Shown in pieces: positions 9,068 to 18,758 of a stretch of 64,000 nucleotides of DNA. This stretch comes from UBA7446 sp038143535 (GTDB lineage Bacteria > Bacteroidota > Bacteroidia > Flavobacteriales > Flavobacteriaceae). Position 1 is the stretch's first letter; each line of letters starts with the position of its first letter. Location: NCBI GenBank assembly GCA_038143535.1, contig JAYQMD010000001.1:1116001-1180000 (forward strand). The letters run 5' to 3'. Under the pieces are notes generated by a model. It made no database searches and had not been told where the DNA came from. It worked only from the letters and a program-made list of their open reading frames with translations. Position numbers and translations under genes: made by a program.

Positions 9068-10285
9068 ATGATGCGTTTACACAAAAATTTAGTTCTGGCA
9101 GTGCTTAACGGACTGCAACAGATATTTAATGAAGAGAAATATGCAGACAAGGTTGTGGCGCAAGTCCTCAAAAGCGACAAACGCTGGGGAAGTCGTGACC
9201 GAGGCTTTATTGCAGAAACCACTTACGAGATTGTGCGTTGGAAGCGTCTTTATGCTGCTATTGCAAACGTTCAAGAACCTCTAAATCGCCAAGATTTTTG
9301 GCGCATTTTCGCTGTTTGGGCTACCCTCAGAGGCTATGTGTTGCCAGATTGGAAACCACTTGAAGGAACCCCCACACGACGTATTAAGGGGAAATTTGAA
9401 GAACTGCGCCAAGAACGCAAATACCGTGAGTCTATCCCCGATTGGATGGATGCATTGGGATGCAAAGCCTTGGGTGAAAAAAAGTGGACAGTTGAGATGG
9501 AAGCACTCAACACAATGGCGCCAGTTGTGCTACGTGCCAATGCACTAAAAACACTTCCTAAGCTGTTGCGCAACGCGCTGCTTGAAGAAAAAATTAAAAC
9601 GCAAACCCTCGCAAAATATCCTGATGCCTTGGTGCTTGACAAACGTGCCAATATGTTCAGCACGGAAACCTTCAAGCGAGGTTGGTTTGAAGTACAAGAT
9701 GCTTCATCTCAATCTGTAGCACCTTTTACACAGGTTGCCCCAGGAATGCGTGTAATAGACGCTTGTGCCGGTGCTGGAGGAAAGGCACTGCACTTGGCAG
9801 CAATGATGAAAAATAAGGGACAGTTGATCGCGCTAGATATTCACAACTTTAAACTGCGCGAACTCAAAAGACGTGCAAAACGTGCAGGTGCTCACAACAT
9901 CGAAACCCGACACATTGACAACAATAAGGTTATCAAAAAACTACACGGCTCTGCCGATAGGGTTTTGTTAGATGCACCCTGTAGTGGTTTAGGAGTTTTA
10001 CGAAGGAATCCCGATGCGAAATGGAAGCTAAATCCAGAATTTATTGATCGCGTTGTACTGGAACAACAACAGATAGTAACGCAATACGCAAATATGGTTA
10101 AGCCAGGGGGTAAGTTGGTATACGTAACCTGTTCCATACTGCCACAAGAAAACGAGGAGCAAATTGCAGCCTTCATAGAAACCGAAATTGGCAAAGAATT
10201 TACGCTAGAAAAAGAACAGCACTTGTGGCCAGCAGTAAACGGATTTGACGGCTTTTATATGGCCCGACTGCTGCGAAAAGCCTAA
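9068..10285 (+). CDS. RsmB/NOP2-family RNA cytosine-C5 methyltransferase
   Basis: A 405-residue SAM-dependent RNA m5C methyltransferase. The C-terminal Rossmann domain has the SAM motif DACAGAGGK (residues 231-239) and the two catalytic cysteines of the family, Cys305 in DAPCSGLG and Cys355 in YVTCSILPQENEEQ. The N-terminal helical part is NusB-like, as in RsmB. I chose the ATG at 9068, one base after the exporter stop; a further ATG at 9071 would also work, and an earlier in-frame start at 9044 would overlap the exporter. The target is probably 16S rRNA, but which cytosine is modified cannot be read. Confidence 0.82.
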   Translation: MMRLHKNLVLAVLNGLQQIFNEEKYADKVVAQVLKSDKRWGSRDRGFIAETTYEIVRWKRLYAAIANVQEPLNRQDFWRIFAVWATLRGYVLPDWKPLEGTPTRRIKGKFEELRQERKYRESIPDWMDALGCKALGEKKWTVEMEALNTMAPVVLRANALKTLPKLLRNALLEEKIKTQTLAKYPDALVLDKRANMFSTETFKRGWFEVQDASSQSVAPFTQVAPGMRVIDACAGAGGKALHLAAMMKNKGQLIALDIHNFKLRELKRRAKRAGAHNIETRHIDNNKVIKKLHGSADRVLLDAPCSGLGVLRRNPDAKWKLNPEFIDRVVLEQQQIVTQYANMVKPGGKLVYVTCSILPQENEEQIAAFIETEIGKEFTLEKEQHLWPAVNGFDGFYMARLLRKA

Positions 10286-10357
10286 GTTGTTGATAAATTG
10301 ATGTGTTTCGTTTACTTTTTGGGGGAATAAACCCGTGCTCTTCAACACTACTATGCT

Positions 10358-10365
10358 TATTTTTG
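10358..10365 (+). promoter_or_regulatory. -7 box (TATTTTTG) of purL
   Basis: A perfect TAnnTTTG box 17 bases before the purL ATG at 10383, in a 97-bp intergenic gap. The -33 element is weak. I see no PurR-like operator or purine riboswitch. Confidence 0.5.
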
Positions 10366-10382
10366 TGACTTAATCATAATCT

Positions 10383-13300
10383 ATGATTTGTTTCTTTGGC
10401 GATCCCAATAAACACATTTACGTTGTTCAGAAAGAACTTCCAATAGCTGAAGAAGACCAGCAAAAATTACAATGGCTTTTTGGCGGTTATCCCTTGCTGC
10501 GCAAGTCCTTTGTTCAAGCAGATCTTATCGGACCTCGTCTTTCGATGATTACCCCTTGGAGTACTAATGCGGTAGAGATTTGCCACAACATGGGGCTAAC
10601 AGACATCATCCGTATTGAACAATTTTGGGCAAAAGACAACATCGTTTTTGATCCCATGATTCACCAGCGTTTTAAGGAGTTGGATCAGCATATTTATGAA
10701 AACAAGAAAAAGCCAGAAACCATACAAGAGATTGATGATATTGCTGCGTATAACCAACAAGAAGGCCTATCGTTGAGCGAGGACGAGGTTGCTTACTTGG
10801 AAGGCTTGGCAGAACGCCTTGAGCGCCCATTAACCGATTCAGAAGTGTTTGGATTTTCGCAAGTCAATTCCGAGCACTGTCGTCATAAGATTTTTAACGG
10901 TGAATTTATCATAGACGGCAAGGCCAAAAAGCAATCGCTTTTTGAGCTTATTAAAAAAACATCCAAGAAGAATGGCGCCAATTTGGTCTCTGCCTACAAA
11001 GACAATGTCGCATTTATCAAGGGCCCTACCCTAACCCAGTTTGCGCCACAGCGGGCTAACGAACCTAGTCCGTACGTCAAAAAATCTTTTCGCTCGGTGC
11101 TTTCGCTAAAAGCAGAAACGCACAACTTCCCCACAACCGTAGAACCCTTTAATGGTGCCGCTACAGGTTCGGGTGGTGAAATAAGAGACCGTTTGGCTGG
11201 AGGTCAAGGGTCAATTCCAATGGCAGGAACAGCAGTCTATATGACCGCATATCCCCGAACGGAGCCCAACAGACCTTGGGAGCGATGTGCACCGCGGCCT
11301 TGGCTGTATCAAAACCCAGAAGACATTCTCATCAAAGCTTCAAACGGTGCTTCTGATTTCGGTAATAAATTTGGGCAACCCCTTATTGCGGGTTCACTTC
11401 TGACATTTGAGCACAACGAAAACAGCAAAACCATTGGTTTTGATAAGGTCATCATGCTTGCAGGAGGCATTGGCTATGGAAAATTGCAACAAAGCCTAAA
11501 ACAAACACCCAAAAAGGGCGACAAGATTGTTGTTATGGGAGGTGACAATTACCGCATTGGAATGGGAGGAGCTGCTGTATCTTCAGCAGATACGGGTGTC
11601 TTTGACTCGGGCATTGAATTGAATGCCGTGCAACGTTCCAATCCCGAAATGCAAAAGCGTGTTGCCAACACTGTTAGAGCAGCAGTTGAAGCAGACATCA
11701 ACCCCATTATTTCGATACACGACCACGGAGCAGGTGGGCATCTAAACTGTCTCTCTGAACTCATTGAGGAGGTTGGTGGGAATATCGCCTTAGACAAGCT
11801 TCCGGTTGGAGACCAAACGCTTTCAGCAAAAGAGCTTATTGGAAATGAATCCCAAGAGCGGATGGGACTGATTACCGATGCCAAAGGATTGGCACAACTC
11901 AAAGATATTGCAGAAAGAGAGCGTGCGCCTATTTTTGAAGTCGGAGAGGTAACTGAAAATCACAAGTTCCAAATTCAGGATGAAACAACCAAGCTTTCGC
12001 CAATTGACTTGGACTTATCGGATTTCTTTGGCAAAACGCCCAAGACTGTCATGCAGGATAGCACACAGGCCACAAAATATGCTGCTGTACCAGCGACTAA
12101 AGCTTTTGAGGAACACGTAGCCTGGTTATTGCAGCTAGAGGCAGTAGCGTGTAAAGATTGGCTTACGAACAAGGTAGATCGTTGTGTGACCGGTCGTGTG
12201 GCACAACAGCAATGTGTGGGACCACACCAATTGCCTTTGGCCAATTGTGGGGTAATGGCACTAGATTTTGACGGCGTTCACGGGATGGCTACAGCTGTGG
12301 GACATGCACCCTTGGTTGGTCTTATTGATGCTGGCTTGGGAAGTAAAAATGCCATCGCAAAAGCACTTACCAATATCATTTGGGCACCCATTTCGGACGG
12401 TCTTAGCAACGTGAGTCTTTCGGCAAACTGGATGTGGGCATGTAATAACCCTGGAGAAGATGCACGTCTTTACGAAGCCGTTGCGGCATGTGCTGACTAT
12501 GCCATCAAATTGGGCATTAGTATCCCAACAGGCAAGGATTCGCTCTCCATGAAACAAAAATACCAAAACGAAGAAGTACTTGCGCCTGGTACTGTTATCA
12601 TTTCTGCCTCTGGGCACTGTGATGCCGTTGACAAAGTAGTAACCCCAGAACTTAAAGCGGATGGTGGAGCGGTATATTTAATAGACCTATCAGATGGCAA
12701 TGCTGCTTTAGGTGGATCTGCCTATGCACAACTGCAACAAAGCATTGGAACAGCAGCACCCGATGTTGCTAAGGCAACATACGTTAAGAAGGTTTTTAAT
12801 CAAGTTCAAAAAGAAATTAAAAAAGGAAATATTGCTGCTGGACATGATATCGCTGCTGGCGGCCTTATCACTTCCTTACTAGAAATGTGTTTTGCAGCTG
12901 ATGGGTTGGGCATGACAATTACCCCGCCCAAAAACGAAAAAGGCGCAGCACAAATACTGCTTTCCGAACAAGTAGGTATTTTGGTACAAGCAGCACCCGA
13001 AGTTGCAGAACGATTTAGGAAAAAAGGGGTTGGCATTGTCAAAATAGGCACACCAAGCAATACGAATAGGCTAGATATCAAAGGGAACGGCGAGGCATAT
13101 ACCTTAGATATTACAACCTACAGAAAATATTGGTATAAGAGTTCTTATCTTCTTGACCGCAAACAAAGTGGCGAACAAAAAGCCAAAGAACGCTTTGATT
13201 CTTTTGACAAAACCCCTTTGCAATACACCTTTCCCAAAAACTTTGAAGGGATAATAAAACCACAACCTAGCCGTAAAATAAAAGCTGCCGTGATTAGAGA

Positions 13301-14021
13301 AAAAGGCAGTAATTCTGAACGTGAAATGGCCTATATGATGCACTTGGCAGGCTTTGAAGTCAAAGATGTTCACATGACGGATTTAACTTCGGGCAGAGAA
13401 GATTTGAGCGAAGTGCAATTACTGGTAGCAGTCGGTGGTTTTTCAAATTCCGACGTACTGGGTTCTGCAAAAGGATGGGCAGGCACCATCAAATACAACG
13501 AAAAAGCAAAACAAGCCATTGAGCAATTTTTTGCTAGACCCGACACCTTGAGTTTGGGCGTATGTAACGGTTGTCAGCTTTTCATAGAATTGGGCTTGTT
13601 GCATCCTAAGGCTAGTGAAAAACCAAGAATGGAACACAACGACTCGGGTAAATTTGAATGTATTTTTACAGATGTAGTCATAGAAGAGAGTCCAGCCATC
13701 ATGCTCAATCGCTTGCAAGGAAGCAGGTTAGGCATTTGGGCAGCTCATGGAGAAGGCAAGTTTGTATTCCCCGAAGGCAAAAACAAGTATGCAATCGCTG
13801 GAAAATACGCCTATGACACATACCCGTCAAATCCAAACGGATCAGACCACAATACTGCCATGCTCAGTAGTGACGATGGCCGCCATTTAGTGATGATGCC
13901 ACACCATGAGCGTGCCATATTCCCTTGGAACTGGGGAAGCTATCCTGACACGCGTAACGATGAAGTGAGTCCGTGGATAATGGCCTTTGAAGATGCCTAC
14001 AACTGGATTTTGAGTAGGTAA
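10383..14021 (+). CDS. purL: phosphoribosylformylglycinamidine synthase (single chain)
   Basis: A 1212-residue large-type FGAM synthase, as in gamma-proteobacteria and eukaryotes, carrying out the fourth step of purine synthesis (FGAR + Gln + ATP to FGAM). The N-terminal part contains the SEHCRHKIF motif of the family, and KAETHNFPT marks the first AIR-synthase-like domain. The C-terminal class I glutaminase has the nucleophile Cys1061 in GVCNGCQ, AAHGEGKF, and a final PHHERAIFPW. All domains are intact and full length. It stands alone between the methyltransferase and the acyl-CoA ligase, with its own -7 box. Confidence 0.95.
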   Translation: MICFFGDPNKHIYVVQKELPIAEEDQQKLQWLFGGYPLLRKSFVQADLIGPRLSMITPWSTNAVEICHNMGLTDIIRIEQFWAKDNIVFDPMIHQRFKELDQHIYENKKKPETIQEIDDIAAYNQQEGLSLSEDEVAYLEGLAERLERPLTDSEVFGFSQVNSEHCRHKIFNGEFIIDGKAKKQSLFELIKKTSKKNGANLVSAYKDNVAFIKGPTLTQFAPQRANEPSPYVKKSFRSVLSLKAETHNFPTTVEPFNGAATGSGGEIRDRLAGGQGSIPMAGTAVYMTAYPRTEPNRPWERCAPRPWLYQNPEDILIKASNGASDFGNKFGQPLIAGSLLTFEHNENSKTIGFDKVIMLAGGIGYGKLQQSLKQTPKKGDKIVVMGGDNYRIGMGGAAVSSADTGVFDSGIELNAVQRSNPEMQKRVANTVRAAVEADINPIISIHDHGAGGHLNCLSELIEEVGGNIALDKLPVGDQTLSAKELIGNESQERMGLITDAKGLAQLKDIAERERAPIFEVGEVTENHKFQIQDETTKLSPIDLDLSDFFGKTPKTVMQDSTQATKYAAVPATKAFEEHVAWLLQLEAVACKDWLTNKVDRCVTGRVAQQQCVGPHQLPLANCGVMALDFDGVHGMATAVGHAPLVGLIDAGLGSKNAIAKALTNIIWAPISDGLSNVSLSANWMWACNNPGEDARLYEAVAACADYAIKLGISIPTGKDSLSMKQKYQNEEVLAPGTVIISASGHCDAVDKVVTPELKADGGAVYLIDLSDGNAALGGSAYAQLQQSIGTAAPDVAKATYVKKVFNQVQKEIKKGNIAAGHDIAAGGLITSLLEMCFAADGLGMTITPPKNEKGAAQILLSEQVGILVQAAPEVAERFRKKGVGIVKIGTPSNTNRLDIKGNGEAYTLDITTYRKYWYKSSYLLDRKQSGEQKAKERFDSFDKTPLQYTFPKNFEGIIKPQPSRKIKAAVIREKGSNSEREMAYMMHLAGFEVKDVHMTDLTSGREDLSEVQLLVAVGGFSNSDVLGSAKGWAGTIKYNEKAKQAIEQFFARPDTLSLGVCNGCQLFIELGLLHPKASEKPRMEHNDSGKFECIFTDVVIEESPAIMLNRLQGSRLGIWAAHGEGKFVFPEGKNKYAIAGKYAYDTYPSNPNGSDHNTAMLSSDDGRHLVMMPHHERAIFPWNWGSYPDTRNDEVSPWIMAFEDAYNWILSR

Positions 14022-14024
14022 AAT

Positions 14025-14045
14025 CAAAAAAATATCGTTTTTTTG
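14025..14045 (+). terminator. weak A/T hairpin after purL
   Basis: The arms CAAAAAAA and TTTTTTTG enclose TATCG just after the purL stop. It could serve as a weak terminator, but the stem has a single G/C pair. Confidence 0.3.
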
Positions 14046-14080
14046 AATATTAGCAATTAGACACAAATATACCTTCAGTT

Positions 14081-15856
14081 ATGAGAACACCTAAAAGACT
14101 TTTTGATTTTATTGATATAATGGCAACTAACAAACCGTTGGAAAATGCCGTTAATTCAAAAACTACAGGTGAGTGGGTGGGCCTATCCACACCCGAAGTA
14201 AGTGAACTCGGAAACAAATTGAGTGCGAAACTTCTTTCAATGGGGGTTGCAGCAGGCGATAAAATAGCCATGATTTCGTCTACCAACAGAACAGAATGGG
14301 TACTTACCGACTATGCTATGACACAAATTGGTGCAATAAATGTGCCCATATACCCAACCATTTCTTCAGATGATTATGCCTATATCATGAACCACGCAGA
14401 AGTAAAATACAGTTTTGTTTCAGATTCAGAGGTATTTAATAAGGTGCGTGAAATTCTGTCCAGTTGTCCAACTATAGAAAACGTATTTAGCTTTGATACT
14501 ATTGATGGCTGTGATACATTCGAATCGCTTTTGAGCGAAAAACCAACAAAAGCACAACTTCAAGAAATTGAAGCCCGTAAAAAAGCCATTGATGAAGCGG
14601 ACTTGGCAACCATAATCTATACTTCTGGAACTACTGGAAGACCAAAGGGCGTGATGCTAAGCCATCAAAATATTGTAAGCAATGTGATTGCAAGTCAAAA
14701 GCGTTTGCCACTGACATATGGAAACGCAAAAGCCTTGAGCTTTTTGCCCTTGTGTCATATCTATGAGCGTATGCTACTCTATCTCTACATTTATTCTGGT
14801 ACAAAAATCTATTTTGCGGAATCGCTGGAAACAATCGGAGACAACCTTAAAGAAATTCAACCTAGCGTGATGACTGCCGTACCACGACTTTTAGAAAAGC
14901 TGTATGACAAAATTTACGCTAAGGGCGCAGACTTATCTGGCATCAAGAAAAAATTGTTTTACTGGGCCGTTGATTTAGGACTGCAATACGAACCCTATGG
15001 CCAAAACGGCTGGTGGTATGAGCAGAAATTAAAGATTGCACGTAAGCTTATTTTTAGCAAATGGAAAGAAGCCCTTGGCGGAAATCTAGACCTAATCGCA
15101 TCCGGTAGTGCGGCACTGCAACCGAGGTTAGCGCGTATATTCACAGCAGCAGGCATGACGGTAGCTGAAGGCTATGGCCTTACGGAAACCTCACCTGTGG
15201 TTTCTGTAAATGACATGCGCAACGGAAAAATGCGTATTGGTAGCGTTGGACCAATTATTGACAAGGTTGAGGTTAAAGTAGCCGAAGCCGGCGAAATCTT
15301 ATGTAAAGGACCCAACATCATGATAGGCTATTACAAAGACGAAGAAAAAACCAACGAGGTGCTTAAGAATGGATACTTCCACACGGGCGATATTGGTCAC
15401 ATTGACCCAGACGGGTTTTTAAAAATCACAGATCGAAAAAAAGCAATGTTTAAGACTTCGGGTGGAAAATACATCGCACCGCAAGTCATTGAAAATGCCA
15501 TGAAACAATCTTTATTTATTGAGCAAATCATAGTGGTAGGAGAAAACCAAAAATTTCCTGCGGCGCTCATTCAACTAAACTTTGATGCAGTAGAAGCATG
15601 GGCTAAAGAAAAGCAACTAAGTCTAACTGCTGACCGAGCGTCATGGTGCGAAAACACAGACGTCCAAAACAAAGTTATGGATGAAGTGAACAATATCAAC
15701 GAACGTTTTGGTCAATGGGAAAAAGTAAAAGAAATACGCCTTACACCAGACGTTTGGTCTGTAGATAATGGACAGCTTACGCCTACCATGAAGCTAAAGC
15801 GAAAAGTCCTCAAGGAAAAATACAATTCACTAATAGAAAATATGTATAGTGCATAA
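14081..15856 (+). CDS. fadD: long-chain acyl-CoA synthetase (AMP-binding)
   Basis: A 591-residue ANL-superfamily adenylating enzyme. The P-loop YTSGTTGRPKG is at residues 180-190, the adenine motif appears as EGYGLTETSP, and the hinge region as DGFLKITDRKKAMFKTSGGKYIAP. This end, and the overall length near 590, match the FAA1/FadD15-like long-chain branch. It activates free fatty acids to acyl-CoA for beta-oxidation or lipid synthesis. Downstream lie a MarR regulator and fadN-fadA-fadE, so it supplies the pathway substrate. Its stop codon overlaps the first base pairs of the palindrome before marR. Confidence 0.88.
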   Translation: MRTPKRLFDFIDIMATNKPLENAVNSKTTGEWVGLSTPEVSELGNKLSAKLLSMGVAAGDKIAMISSTNRTEWVLTDYAMTQIGAINVPIYPTISSDDYAYIMNHAEVKYSFVSDSEVFNKVREILSSCPTIENVFSFDTIDGCDTFESLLSEKPTKAQLQEIEARKKAIDEADLATIIYTSGTTGRPKGVMLSHQNIVSNVIASQKRLPLTYGNAKALSFLPLCHIYERMLLYLYIYSGTKIYFAESLETIGDNLKEIQPSVMTAVPRLLEKLYDKIYAKGADLSGIKKKLFYWAVDLGLQYEPYGQNGWWYEQKLKIARKLIFSKWKEALGGNLDLIASGSAALQPRLARIFTAAGMTVAEGYGLTETSPVVSVNDMRNGKMRIGSVGPIIDKVEVKVAEAGEILCKGPNIMIGYYKDEEKTNEVLKNGYFHTGDIGHIDPDGFLKITDRKKAMFKTSGGKYIAPQVIENAMKQSLFIEQIIVVGENQKFPAALIQLNFDAVEAWAKEKQLSLTADRASWCENTDVQNKVMDEVNNINERFGQWEKVKEIRLTPDVWSVDNGQLTPTMKLKRKVLKEKYNSLIENMYSA

Positions 15857-15880
15857 AATACTATGCGTGCATAGTATTTT
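15855..15880. promoter_or_regulatory. 26-bp perfect palindrome, candidate MarR operator
   Basis: The arms AAAATACTATGC and GCATAGTATTTT are perfect 12-base inverted repeats around a GT spacer. The dyad lies between the fadD stop and marR and immediately upstream of a -7 box (15885-15892), where a bound repressor would block RNA polymerase. MarR proteins bind such short A/T-rich palindromes as dimers, and autoregulation is usual. The right arm runs into seven T residues, so it could also act as a weak terminator of fadD. Confidence 0.65.
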
Positions 15881-15884
15881 TTTG

Positions 15885-15892
15885 TATGTTTG
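15885..15892 (+). promoter_or_regulatory. -7 box (TATGTTTG) four bases before marR
   Basis: A perfect TAnnTTTG box is followed by GGGT and the ATG at 15897, so the transcript may be leaderless. It directly follows the palindrome. Confidence 0.5.
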
Positions 15893-15896
15893 GGGT

Positions 15897-16343
15897 ATGC
15901 AAGTGATCACTTCGTACCCAACCATTGATGCACTATACCGAGCAGCATGGCAAGCCATTGCCAAAATGTACAATGAAGAAGCTGCTAAGTACGACACCTC
16001 AATGGCAACAGGTTTGGCGTTGTTATCAATAGACCCTGTTCACGGAACGCCCTCAACGGCGATTGCGCCAAAGATGGGTATGGAGGCCACCAGCCTTTCA
16101 AGAACACTAAAGACACTTGAAAACAAGGGATTGATTGTTCGTGAACCTAATCCTGATGACGGCAGGAGCGTACTGCTTAAACTCACCACGGCGGGGCTAG
16201 AAAAAAGGGATTTGTCAAAATCCTTTGTTGTGAAATTTAATGAACATATAACACAAAACATCGATGCTAAAAAGCTAGAGGCCTTTAGGGAGGTATCCGA
16301 AACCATCATCGAACTCATACAATCAAAAAACATTTACAAATAA
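15897..16343 (+). CDS. MarR-family transcriptional regulator
   Basis: A 148-residue winged-helix regulator. The central recognition part reads TAIAPKMGMEATSLSRTLKTLENKGLIVREPNPDDGRSVLL, split here only by domain: the helix-turn-helix covers MGMEATSLSRTLKTLE, and the wing carries the family hallmark DDGRS. I chose the ATG at 15897; an earlier in-frame ATG at 15849 would put fadD's end and the palindrome inside the gene. The position, just ahead of fadN-fadA-fadE and behind fadD, makes it the likely repressor of fatty-acid oxidation, relieved perhaps by an acyl-CoA. That role is inferred from context. Confidence 0.85.
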   Translation: MQVITSYPTIDALYRAAWQAIAKMYNEEAAKYDTSMATGLALLSIDPVHGTPSTAIAPKMGMEATSLSRTLKTLENKGLIVREPNPDDGRSVLLKLTTAGLEKRDLSKSFVVKFNEHITQNIDAKKLEAFREVSETIIELIQSKNIYK

Positions 16344-16350
16344 CCTACCT

Positions 16351-18756
16351 ATGAACAGACGAATAAAAAAAGTAGCCGTATTAGGGTCAGGAATCATGGG
16401 TGCTGGAATAGCTTGCCACTTTGCCAACATTGGTGTTGAGGTATTGCTTTTGGACATCGTACCCAAAGAACCCAACGATCTTGAAAAGAAAAAAGGTTTA
16501 GACACCATACACCCAGCGGTGCGTAACCGCATTGTTACGACCAACCTAATGGCGGCCATCAAAAGCAAACCTGCGCCGCTCTATCATCCAAACTTTAAGG
16601 AGCGCATCCAAACAGGTAATTTTGAAGACGATATGTCCAAGCTTTCTGGTGTGGATTGGATTATTGAAGTCGTAGTAGAACGATTGGACATTAAGAAAAT
16701 CGTATTTGAGCAAGTAGAACAACACAGAACGCCCGGAACACTGGTTAGCTCTAACACTTCTGGTATTCCCATTAAGTTTATGAACGAGGAGAGGTCTAAA
16801 GACTTTCAAGAACATTTTACCGTTACCCACTTTTTCAACCCTCCACGCTACCTCAAGTTATTTGAAGTGATACCTGGACCCAATTGCAAGCCCGAGGTTG
16901 TTGACTTTCTTATGGACTACGGCACCCGCTTTTTGGGTAAGTCGGCTGTGCTGGCCAAAGACACACCCGCCTTTATAGGTAACCGCATTGGCATCTTCTG
17001 TATTCAGAGTTTATTCCACCAAATGAAACCCATGGGACTGACTGTGGAGGAAGTAGATAAGCTAACCGGTCCTGTGATGGGACGACCCAAATCTGCCACA
17101 TTTAGAACGGTAGATGTTGTGGGGCTAGACACCCTAGTGCATGTAGCCAAAGGCTTGCACGAAAACTGCCCAGATGATGAACGTCGTGACCGTTTTGTAT
17201 TGCCAGATTTTATCCAAAAAATGATGGATGAGCAGTGGCTCGGAAGTAAATCGGGACAAGGGTTTTACAAAAAAATCAAAGACAAAGATGGAACGTCTGA
17301 AATACAAGTATTGGACTTGGATACCATGACGTATAGCTCCAAAAAGAAAGTATCTTTTGCTACGCTTGAAAAAACAAAAGCTGTTGAACGTGTTGCTGAT
17401 CGTTTTCCTATTTTGATAAGTGGGATAGATAAGGCAGCACAATTCTACCGTGCTGTTTTGGGCGAAACCTTTGCTTATGTACAGTACCGCATTCCCGAAA
17501 TATCTGATGCCCTTTACCAAATAGATGAAGCCATGAAGGCTGGTTTTGGCTGGGAACACGGCCCTTTCGAATTGTGGGACGCTGTTGGGCTAACAGAAGG
17601 GATTGCGCTTATCAAGGAAGCTGGGCACCAAGTTGCCCCATGGATAGAAACATTGGCCGCCACTGGCGCTACAGGCTTTTATCAGCTTAACGAAAACAAG
17701 CCGCACTATTACAATATTGAGAAAGAGAAATTTGTGTCCGTTCCCGGACAAGAGGCCTTTATTATTTTGGATCACGTCCGAGAGAACAAGACCATCTGGC
17801 AAAACAAGGAATGCTCGGTAATAGACCTGGGTGATGGGATTTTAAATATAGAGTTTCGCTCAAAAATGAATACCATCGGTGCGTGTGACATGCAGGGCAA
17901 TAATAAGGGCATTGACCTTGCCGAACTAGGCTATGAAGGGGTTGTGGTAGGCAATAACGGCGCCAACTTCTCGGCAGGCGCCAACTTGGGCATGATATTC
18001 ATGCTTGCAGTAGAACAGGAGTACGATGAACTGAATATGGCCATTAAGTACTTCCAAGATACCATGATGCGGATGCGCTATTCGAGTGTACCCACAGTTG
18101 CTGCACCACATGGACTAACGCTTGGTGGGGGCTGCGAACTGTCCATGCATGCCGATAAAGTAGTGGCTGCTGCGGAAACCTACATCGGATTGGTAGAATT
18201 TGGCGTTGGGGTCATTCCTGGCGGTGGTGGTTCTAAGGAAATGACCTTGCGTGCGTCTGACATGTTCCGCAAAAATGACGTAGAGCTTAATGTGTTGCAA
18301 GAGCATTTCTTGGCCATAGGTATGGCAAAAGTGGCTACCTCGGCCTATGAAGCCTATGACTTTAGCATTTTACAGAAAGGGAAAGACATAGTTGTAGTCA
18401 ACGGCAAACAGCAGCTGAGCATTGCCAAGCAGGAGGCCCTGCTTATGGCGCAGCGCGGCTACACGCAACCCAAACAACGCACAGACATAAAAGTACTTGG
18501 AAAACAAGCTTTGGGCATGTTTTTGGTAGGTACAGATAGTATGGAAGCGGGACACTACATTTCGGAGCACGATCAAAAAATTGCCAACAAACTTGCCTAT
18601 GTAATGGCAGGAGGTGATCTGTCGCAAGCGACGCGAGTAAGCGAACGCTATTTGCTGGACATCGAGCGGGAGGCTTTTTTATCGCTATGTGCCGAACGAA
18701 AAACATTGGAACGCATTCAACATATGCTCAAAACTGGCAAACCTTTACGCAACTAA
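16351..18756 (+). CDS. fadN: 3-hydroxyacyl-CoA dehydrogenase / enoyl-CoA hydratase
   Basis: An 801-residue bifunctional beta-oxidation enzyme. The NAD-binding dehydrogenase domain comes first (GSGIMGAGIACHFA, residues 12-25, then the catalytic-domain sequence VTHFFNPPRYLKLFEV), and the crotonase domain comes last (GANFSAGANLGMIF and LTLGGGCELSMHAD, forming the oxyanion hole). This order is that of Bacillus subtilis FadN and opposite to E. coli FadB. It hydrates trans-2-enoyl-CoA and oxidises the 3-hydroxyacyl-CoA. It starts seven bases after marR and is followed by the thiolase and acyl-CoA dehydrogenase, matching the fadNAE order. Confidence 0.92.
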   Translation: MNRRIKKVAVLGSGIMGAGIACHFANIGVEVLLLDIVPKEPNDLEKKKGLDTIHPAVRNRIVTTNLMAAIKSKPAPLYHPNFKERIQTGNFEDDMSKLSGVDWIIEVVVERLDIKKIVFEQVEQHRTPGTLVSSNTSGIPIKFMNEERSKDFQEHFTVTHFFNPPRYLKLFEVIPGPNCKPEVVDFLMDYGTRFLGKSAVLAKDTPAFIGNRIGIFCIQSLFHQMKPMGLTVEEVDKLTGPVMGRPKSATFRTVDVVGLDTLVHVAKGLHENCPDDERRDRFVLPDFIQKMMDEQWLGSKSGQGFYKKIKDKDGTSEIQVLDLDTMTYSSKKKVSFATLEKTKAVERVADRFPILISGIDKAAQFYRAVLGETFAYVQYRIPEISDALYQIDEAMKAGFGWEHGPFELWDAVGLTEGIALIKEAGHQVAPWIETLAATGATGFYQLNENKPHYYNIEKEKFVSVPGQEAFIILDHVRENKTIWQNKECSVIDLGDGILNIEFRSKMNTIGACDMQGNNKGIDLAELGYEGVVVGNNGANFSAGANLGMIFMLAVEQEYDELNMAIKYFQDTMMRMRYSSVPTVAAPHGLTLGGGCELSMHADKVVAAAETYIGLVEFGVGVIPGGGGSKEMTLRASDMFRKNDVELNVLQEHFLAIGMAKVATSAYEAYDFSILQKGKDIVVVNGKQQLSIAKQEALLMAQRGYTQPKQRTDIKVLGKQALGMFLVGTDSMEAGHYISEHDQKIANKLAYVMAGGDLSQATRVSERYLLDIEREAFLSLCAERKTLERIQHMLKTGKPLRN

Positions 18757-18758
18757 TT

